A stretch of 64,000 nucleotides of DNA, from the NCBI GenBank assembly GCA_037953625.1, contig CM075655.1, positions 12,976,001-13,040,000 of the forward strand. Direction: 5' to 3'. The notes under the pieces are model-generated. The model did no database searches. It was not told the DNA's origin and worked only from the letters and a program-made list of their open reading frames with translations. Position numbers and translations under genes: made by a program. The DNA is from Crotalaria pallida (lineage: Eukaryota > Streptophyta > Magnoliopsida > Fabales > Fabaceae). This document shows positions 60,867 to 64,000 of the stretch, piece by piece (within the stretch, counting starts at the first letter, position 1; every line of letters begins with the position of its first letter).

Positions 60867-61989
60867 ATTAAACCAGAGCAGCACCAGTGCAGCTCGTGCA
60901 GCATCAAGCTTAGCAACACCAGCGCAGCATCATGTCTCTCAGCACCAAGTCTCAGATTCAGAGTTGACAGCTGGCAATCAGCTGGCAACTAGTTATTTAA
61001 GTTAGTTAGTTACTAATTGTAATTAGGAAATATCTCTAACAATAATAGCAAGTTAGTTAGAAGTTAGTTAGATGTTGAACTAACTATAAATACCAAATGT
61101 ATCATTCACTTTCATTTTGAGTAATACAATTCAGAAATTCATTTTACTTTCTCTCTCATTTTCTCTACACTTTCTTCTAGATTCTTCTTCTGTTGAGCTT
61201 CCGTGTTCAACTTTTCTTCTCAGATTCAACTATTGTTGAATCAATTCATCAAGTATTTCTAAATCTTAGAAAGTTCCAACCATCGGGGAGTCACATTGCT
61301 CCAGGGTCAAGGGAATAATGAGGAGCCACCCATAAGTGAGACACAACATCCTGAACCAAAACTTAAGGCAATAGTTCTATGGGTCTTGCCAATTATAAAC
61401 TCTCTCACCTATCAAATGTGGGACTTCATCTCACACTTAAATACCCAACAACACCGAGACTACACTTTCACTCCCTCCCCTAAAAAATGACCAAAAAAAA
61501 TTATTTGCCTACCAAAACAAAGCTTATTAGGTCATAGCAAATAGGAGGAAGCCTAAACCAGAAGAATAATTTCTCAAACCTCCCAGCCCCACACCCAAAA
61601 AGAGAAAAAGATGAAATTTAAATCCTTGGATTTCAAAGAGAAAAAAAAAGGCCCCTTCATTTTTGCAATTTACAGCACAAAAAACAGAAAAAAGATTGAA
61701 ACTTTGGAAGTAATAACAGGAGATGGGTAGAAGAAGCATTACAAGGTCATTAAGATACTGAGCATAGTTGGTAAAAGCGTCCTTCATAGCGGAGTCAGTG
61801 GCAGCAGTGGCTATGGTTCTTGCCCTCTTTGCTGAGCTCTGCGAATGGGTCCCAACAACTGTTGAAAACAAACACAGAATTTGAAAATAATTAGTGTGTT
61901 AGTGTTGGTTAATTAAACGCAAACATCATCGAAACAAAGAGAGAAAGAGAGTTACTTTGATGGAGGCGTTGAGGTTTGGTTGTTGCCAT
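44513..61989 (-). CDS. TSNAX: Translin-associated factor X (TRAX), seven exons
   Basis: TRAX pairs with translin to form C3PO, an RNA endonuclease that removes RISC passenger strands and trims tRNA 5' leaders in other organisms. Exons (minus strand): 61989-61956, 61858-61743, 54685-54606, 54120-53979, 53906-53757, 53486-53285 and 44613-44513. All six introns are GT-AG and the joined exons give 825 nt, 274 codons plus stop, with no break. Recognisable segments: MATTKPQRLHQ, SSAKRARTIAT (basic, possible nuclear signal), YAQYLNDL, NEKRERVVKASRDITMNSKK, MSKYNKEEVLEKAEKDL, FWKLRRAYSPG, GIQEYIEAATFCSFCKNGT, LPLSDPSLQPLQINILDYLL, LADLTGELMRLAIGRISDGE, KICRFVRDIYREL and ACFSVHVRGSEYIPLLGSDD. By family knowledge the Glu pair in QEYIEA (residues 127 and 130) belongs to the catalytic centre; Asp207 is in about the right place for the third acidic residue. 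Length fits plant TRAX. Introns are 97, 7057, 485, 72, 270 and 8671 nt; introns 2 and 6 are swollen by transposons. Confidence 0.93.
44714..44761. repeat. Perfect-stem hairpin
   Basis: AGAGCAGTCCCT and AGGGACTGCTCT face each other, with a second stem GGGGT/ACCCC inside. The following CAGCTCTACCATTTGAGCT resembles part of a tRNA gene read backwards, but no cloverleaf forms. Confidence 0.75.
45308..45510. repeat. GACAC-word repeat block
   Basis: GCACAGACACC, GAGTCCGACATCGACACC, CTCCGACACGTCAG, CCAGACACCTAGTCGACACA and GTTGGACACCACC recur within 200 bp. The style resembles the TACGG block at 45860-46840 and the TACGACACG block at 62310-62800; all three may be ends of related degenerate elements. 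Confidence 0.5.
45860..46840. repeat. Element with GGTACGGATACGGGTACG-type ends
   Basis: The left end (45862-45905) is a run of GGTAC/GGATAC/GGGTAC words; the right end (46640-46830) carries the complement style, GTACCC words, and then GGTACGGATACGTACCC and ATACGTGTACGACG. The interior is A-rich and then has GAGGGTCAA/AGCGGTGGAGG tandem words (46400-46500). No coding region. This looks like a noncoding transposon with repeat-rich ends, family unknown. Confidence 0.45.
47168..47300 (-). mobile_element. Au-SINE-like fragment
   Basis: AGTGCACAAGGCTTCC, ATATGTACACAACCTC, GCGAAGAG and GTGACAACAAACTTACAATT follow the order seen in the reverse complement of the plant tRNA-derived Au SINE, as I remember that family. 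Divergence is high and the 5' part is weak. It lies 35 bp left of the gypsy LTR. Confidence 0.4.
47335..49531 (+). mobile_element. 5' LTR of a Ty3-gypsy element
   Basis: Starts TGTAAAATCCCTAATTTT and ends GAGGGTGTCACA. Homologous to the solo LTR at 8306-10639 (GAGCAAGATCCGACGGATAA, GGATTCTCTTTCTCTCTCAT, CCCTCCCTCCATCAAGCTCT). Contains palindrome pairs TAATCGATTA (47624, 47644) and TAATCGGTTA/TAATAGATTA (47698, 47718), a donor-like AAG|GTAAGG (48140), short hairpin-like units around 48460-48790 (CCTAATAGG, CCTAACAGG) and an acceptor TATACAG|GTACAGAG at 49064. No matching 3' LTR is in the window. Confidence 0.85.
49535..49546 (+). other. Primer-binding site, initiator tRNA-Met type
   Basis: TGGTATCAGAAC, one base off the canonical TGGTATCAGAGC, three bases after the LTR end. 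Confidence 0.85.
49711..50745 (+). pseudogene. Ty3-gypsy gag, disrupted
   Basis: Starts MARRRSDSDKIATILENLVQ, followed by an Ala-rich stretch and the retrotrans_gag domain (FSRNEPPKFEGGYNPD, AQRWLQEVEKIL, AEYMLTGEAKHWWE, then beyond the breaks NLGVGEYAAQFKDLI). A TAG at 50092 replaces an expected Trp, and frameshifts occur near 50180 and between about 50560 and 50630. The zinc knuckle (CFLCKQPGHFATNC, 50632-50673) is in a different frame from the main gag segment. Confidence 0.85.
50790..51205 (+). pseudogene. Ty3-gypsy aspartic protease, truncated element
   Basis: FDCGATHSFISSDCMKRLGL contains the protease active site, with DCG in place of the usual DSG or DTG; LICLPLTRLDIIMGMDW and HVLIDCRQKTVVF follow, as in plant gypsy retropepsins. 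A 17 bp direct duplication (ATGTAGATGAGCTGATC) lies at about 50785-50821. At about 51205 the frame passes directly into copia reverse transcriptase; no gypsy RT, RNase H or integrase is present. Confidence 0.8.
51205..52370 (+). pseudogene. Ty1-copia RT (C-terminal part) and RNase H fragment
   Basis: Begins at APRAWF, a motif from the middle of copia RT, then after a 1 bp shift DKLVGTLLSLGF, CYVDDIIITGT and ALKDLGSLDYFLGIEI. RNase H follows: YSDADWATDPDDRKSTSGSC, KKQEWVARSTVEAEYRSLA, NPVLHSRTKHIELD and ADILTKPL, ending at 52370. TAG and TGA codons and frameshifts near 51480-51590 break the frame. Protease, integrase and the front of RT are missing, so this copy was 5'-truncated when joined to the gypsy remnant. 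Confidence 0.85.
52391..52552 (+). mobile_element. Polypurine tract and 3' LTR fragment of the copia element, with (CT)n
   Basis: GATTCAGGGGGGAA is a polypurine tract, followed by TGTTTGACAGCTCAGC at 52405, a plausible LTR start. A (CT)n tract at 52515-52547 ends it, and no second LTR allows the right border to be fixed. Confidence 0.6.
52553..52745. repeat. Dispersed GGGACTAAATTGG-type repeat
   Basis: ACCAAATTGATAAATCC, GGGACCAAATTGGTACATCC and AGAGACTAAATTGGTGCA recur in tandem-like fashion. Noncoding. Confidence 0.5.
52750..53205 (+). mobile_element. 3' end of a LINE (non-LTR retrotransposon)
   Basis: The frame 52735-53085 contains CDWCRELSENLCSWL, WKDWLCYSHI and WALYAAAYFVWHERNDRVF, the zinc-binding RT-associated domain found at the C-terminus of plant L1-like ORF2. 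A 3' untranslated tail ending TTTTACCAAAAAAAA (53199) fits a LINE end. Only the last 120 codons are present, a typical 5' truncation. It is inserted 80 bp inside intron 6 of TRAX. Confidence 0.75.
55948..56352 (+). mobile_element. 5' LTR of a complete Ty1-copia element (TSD AAGTT)
   Basis: 405 bp, from TATTAAACCAGAGC to AAATCTTAGA, identical to the 3' LTR except for two substitutions I could find. TATA box TATAAATA at 56167-56174. The 5 bp duplication AAGTT lies at 55943-55947 and 61271-61275. The primer site TGGTATCAGAGC starts at 56353, directly after the LTR. The ends are not the usual TG...CA. Confidence 0.93.
56399..57460 (+). pseudogene. Ty1-copia gag with three in-frame stop codons
   Basis: MSADSSYSDHHQVSD starts 47 bp after the LTR. 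The copia gag N-terminal region (YLHPSENPGAILVSPPLNGD, NYHQWVRAMRMSLISKNKIG), the gag core (DIQEQIASMKQGDLTVTAYF, RVIRFLKGLNDSF), an Asn-rich linker and a zinc knuckle (CTYCGRIGHTVDVC) are all in one frame continuous with pol. It is broken only by TAG at 56645, TAG at 56756 and TAA at 57398. Each stop can be explained by one C-to-T or G-to-A change. Confidence 0.9.
57461..60871 (+). CDS. Ty1-copia pol polyprotein, intact frame
   Basis: Open for 1136 codons, continuing the gag frame. Order: protease (WILDSGATDHICCSLDHF), GAG-pre-integrase zinc motif (WHYRLAHPSHD ... CDVCHLSKQKK), integrase core (HADVWGPLSIPSVHGH, VDDFSRYCWVY, IRTDNGTEF, QQNGLVERKHQHI), RT (CKWVYKIKRKADGSVERFKA, LDVNNAFLHGDLEEEVYM, YVDDIILTGTD) and RNase H (GYCDSDWATCPDTRKSVSGY, SRSSCEAEYRAMA, ERTKHIEIDCHIVRE, ADIFTKAL). 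The last codons read through a 30-base G run into Gly repeats, and the stop TAA lies in the first bases of the 3' LTR. I took the first Met after the gag stop as start, but in the element this is part of a gag-pol fusion. Plus strand, so antisense to TRAX. Confidence 0.93.
60836..60865 (+). repeat. Poly-G tract of 30 bases at the polypurine position
   Basis: Thirty consecutive G directly before the 3' LTR. In the element the primer for plus-strand synthesis should lie here, so this is either an expanded PPT or a length artefact of sequencing and assembly. Confidence 0.9.
60866..61270 (+). mobile_element. 3' LTR of the complete Ty1-copia element
   Basis: 405 bp, same ends as the 5' LTR, followed by the target duplication AAGTT (61271-61275). 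Differences from the 5' LTR seen by eye: CATCATGTC for CATCAAGTC and CTGTTGAGC for CTGTTAAGC. Confidence 0.93.
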
Positions 61990-62056
61990 GAAGAAGAGAG
62001 AAATTCTGTGGAGTGAAGAGAAAGAATGCGACATCTGTTCTCTACCCTGTGGCGGA

Positions 62057-62066
62057 TTTTAATATA
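62057..62066 (-). promoter_or_regulatory. Possible TATA box of TRAX
   Basis: TATATTAAAA on the minus strand, about 70 bp upstream of the ATG at 61989, which would give a leader of about 40 nt. No other promoter element recognised. Confidence 0.35.
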
Positions 62067-62309
62067 AGGTGGTGCTGGTGCATGGTAATAATCCCCCACC
62101 GAGAAGGGAGAAATTTGTTTACTTAGGTTTTTTTTCAAATCCAATATATAATTATCCTTTTTTTTATTCAATTATATCATTATTTTTTTCAATGATATCT
62201 TTATTTATAATTAATGATTACAAAAGAATATTTTAGCTAAACTAGTCATGATCCTGCGTTGTACGCGGGTTTTCTTATTTATTTTTATTTGTATGTATTT
62301 ATGAAACCT

Positions 62310-62800
62310 AGATACTAAGTACGACACGTATACGAGTACGACGATACGAGAATTTTTGAAAATTCAAGATACGACACGGCATATGATACGTTAGCTCAAA
62401 TTTATATTTATATATATAATAAAAATTTAGAAGATATTGTACATTGATAATTTTCACATATTGTCATTAGTCCAAAATAATGACATTAATATATAACTAT
62501 AATTATCACAATTTAAAGGAGATAATAAAAGGGGTTATTTATTTTATTAAAAATATTAATTAAAAAGTTACTTTTAAAAAAATAATCATTATTAAAAAAA
62601 TTCAAAATAAAGTCAAACAACTATCTGGGGAGTATCGAAAAAGTATCAAGGAGTATCGAGAAGTATCTTAGAAGTAACCTAAAAGTATTTTTTAAAAAAA
62701 ATTATTAAAATTAATTAAAAATAATCGGATACTTTTGGGACACGGGATGTATCGTACGCGTATCGGTATCGAATACGGGTAAAACACGGATACTTTTTCA
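62310..62800. repeat. TACGACACG-word repeat element upstream of TRAX
   Basis: The left end has GTACGACACGTATACGAGTA, GACGATACGAG and GATACGACACGGC; the right end has GGATACTTTTGGGACACGGG, CGTACGCGTATCGGTATCG and AATACGGGTAAAACACGG. The middle is AT-rich with repeated AGTATC words near 62635-62690. Same style as the block at 45860-46840 inside intron 6. Confidence 0.45.
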
Positions 62801-63130
62801 ATTTTGGAGTATATGTGCTTCATAGGTATGTATGTTTTTTTAAATATAAATTAGGAATTGATACGATTTTACTTTACTGGTAGTTTGTTAATGTATTATT
62901 TTGATTTGATTACGATATAAAATTCTAAGGCATGAAATTCTTGAAAAGCAATTTATTAATAATTTCTAATAACATCAAAAATATTGCTAAAATTAATTAA
63001 TATATTAAAAAAGAAACCAAAAATATGCTAGAAAGGGAAATAAATAAATTTATTTTGTAGATTGGACGAATAGTGTATTAGTTAGTAGAATCAGACAGGA
63101 ACTCTAGATTTATTTTTTTGTATTAAACTC
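62801..63130. other. AT-rich spacer, nothing recognised
   Basis: No coding region, RNA gene or repeat structure stands out. Confidence 0.5.
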
Positions 63131-63136
63131 TAGGCC

Positions 63137-63250
63137 TTTGGTTGTTTTGAACCCTTCCTAGAAGGTGGCAAAATAACATTTGGTATCAGGCATTGGTTGT
63201 TTTGAACCCTTCTAGAATGTGGCAAAATAACATTTGGTATCAGGCATTTG
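63137..63250 (+). repeat. Direct duplication ending in a primer-site-like motif
   Basis: GTTGTTTTGAACCCTTC, GTGGCAAAATAACATTTGGT and ATCAGGCATT occur twice in direct order about 56 bp apart. TTTGGTATCAG in each copy resembles the beginning of the tRNA-Met primer site, so this may be a duplicated LTR/primer border of a degraded element. Confidence 0.6.
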
Positions 63251-63284
63251 CATTAGCTTTGAACCCTTCCTAGAAAGTAGCACG

Positions 63285-63521
63285 TGTAACAGCCCAGCCC
63301 CAGCCAGTCGTACGGTACTGGGCACTAGGTCCTTGGCACTGCCACGTGGATATTGTCTGTTTTGGGCATCCTTCACACTCACGGTTTTGCTCTTGGTCTC
63401 ACCGTGCCGTAGCATAGTGAGCCCCAAAAGCTCGTCCACATGAGGTAAGGTATTCACGCCCTATATAAGGTATGCTTCGTTCACCTTACCAGCCGATGTG
63501 GGACTAAGGCGTACCTTATAT
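63285..63521 (+). mobile_element. LTR-like (TRIM-like) fragment
   Basis: Begins TGTAACAGCCCAGCCCC, contains GTGAGCCCCAAAAGCTCG, a TATA box (CCTATATAAGG, about 63460-63470) and CCGATGTGGGACTAAGG, a combination found in short terminal-repeat elements. It is cut off at 63522 by the next LTR, so its end is unknown. Confidence 0.5.
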
Positions 63522-64000
63522 TGTAACATCCTGATTTTAATTATAAGCGAAATTTACTTATAAAAGCATAAGAAGATGTTAGAATAACTGCATAGGAGAA
63601 TTTAAGGTGATAGATTAGATTTCCTTTGAGTACCATAAAAGGGTTAAGAAGCATAGGCATCGAATAGAAAAATTAAAGAAGACCAAACGAGTGTTAAAGA
63701 CAGTGTTTTCGGTGTTAGAAACACCCTGTATTAGGAAATTAAAAATAAAATATCTACAAATTAAACGTAAATTCCGCCGTTGGATGTGAAAATAAGTGTC
63801 TTAGGTAGCTTGTCTCAAAATTTGAGCAAGATCCATTGATTAACAAAGGAGATATAGCAATTTGAATGCAAGTCCTCCAGGCCACGCCCAGGCGCACCGA
63901 GCCATGCCCAGGCGCGCCAGCACCAAAGTTGTTGGTGCTCACAGGCTTAATTGCGCTCAGGCACACCATACAGCCCGCTCAGGCGCGCGCCTAGCGCACC
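63522..64000 (+). mobile_element. Start of a Ty3-gypsy-type LTR, cut by the window end
   Basis: Begins TGTAACATCCTGATTTTAAT and matches the first 350 bp of the solo LTR at 8306 (CCTTTGAGTACCATAAAAGG, ACGAGTGTTA, TTTTCGGTGTTA, TTTGAGCAAGATCC). Where the relatives carry TAACCGGTTA or TAATCGATTA pairs, this copy has GC-rich words CCCAGGCGCA and CCCAGGCGCG 20 bp apart (63888, 63908) and GCTCAGGC words 22 bp apart (63955, 63977). Confidence 0.85.

Larger units (their letters stand above)
54686..61742 (-). other. TRAX intron 2, 7.1 kb, containing a full copia element
   Basis: Donor CCTT|GTAATG at 61742, acceptor CATTTGTAG at 54686. Apart from the copia (55948-61270) the intron is AT-rich; 54700-55850 shows nothing recognisable. 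The pieces at 55855-55942 and 61276-61490 were joined before insertion and contain AATGTGGGACTTCATCTCAC, a motif seen in short LTR/TRIM elements. Confidence 0.85.

Noticed and set aside
61926..62171. 81-codon minus-strand frame as a separate gene
   Set aside because: It overlaps TRAX exon 1 in another frame; the ATG at 61989 with donor at 61955 gives the family N-terminus.
63285..63521. Cassandra-type TRIM with 5S rRNA domain
   Set aside because: ATGTGGGAC and TATA context are similar, but I cannot find the 5S rRNA internal promoter sequence.

Overview
The window is nuclear DNA from a flowering plant, most likely a eudicot and probably a legume. The evidence is AT-rich intergenic DNA, spliced genes with GT-AG introns, Stowaway-type MITEs, and LTR retrotransposons whose LTRs start TGTAACA and end TGTTACA and that use an initiator tRNA-Met primer site (TGGTATCAGAGC). 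A short plastid psaB-derived fragment is also present. Only two host genes can be supported, both on the minus strand; almost everything else is transposable-element DNA.

Host genes. (1) A secreted non-specific lipid-transfer protein at 2535-3869, two exons; the small second exon supplies the C-terminus RYTLP. (2) A complete translin-associated factor X gene (TRAX/TSNAX, the C3PO endoribonuclease subunit) at 44513-61989. Its seven exons join in frame into 274 codons plus stop. It is stretched to about 17.5 kb because intron 2 holds a complete 5.3 kb Ty1-copia element and intron 6 holds a truncated Ty3-gypsy element, a copia fragment and a LINE tail.

Layout. 1-2000: end of a Ty3-gypsy-like element with its LTR. 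2000-8300: LTP gene and nested MITEs. 8306-10639: solo gypsy LTR (TSD ATAAT). 11016-11701: psaB fragment and a fold-back element. 11702-24364: tandem Ty1-copia array (LTR, internal, LTR, truncated second internal) with a 3.9 kb solo gypsy LTR (17103-21027, TSD GTTTT) inserted in its reverse transcriptase. 24365-38376: minus-strand non-autonomous gypsy element with a probable 5.9 kb LTR and a small gag, itself split by a 3.4 kb solo LTR (28429-31813, TSD CTTAT). 38377-44500: copia scraps, a 762 bp Mutator-type MITE with a 9 bp TSD, smaller MITEs. 44513-61989: TRAX and its passengers. 62000-64000: short-word repeats, a TRIM-like fragment and the start of another gypsy LTR.

Most interesting signals. 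First, LTRs from two superfamilies (copia and several gypsy families) carry pairs of 10 bp palindromes of form TANNCGNNTA (TAATCGATTA, TAACCGGTTA or TACTCGAGTA by family), spaced 20-23 bp start to start, about two helical turns. Where a TATA box can be recognised they mostly lie just upstream of it. Second, the gypsy LTRs seem to share a spliced leader (donor AG|GTAAGG, acceptor TATACAG|GTACAGAG) whose intron holds an array of small hairpins; within a family the loop stays constant (ACCAA, CCCAG or ATAAA) while the stems change in a base-paired way. Third, the long gypsy LTR contains a degraded 151-codon acidic open frame, whose ATG directly follows a candidate splice acceptor.
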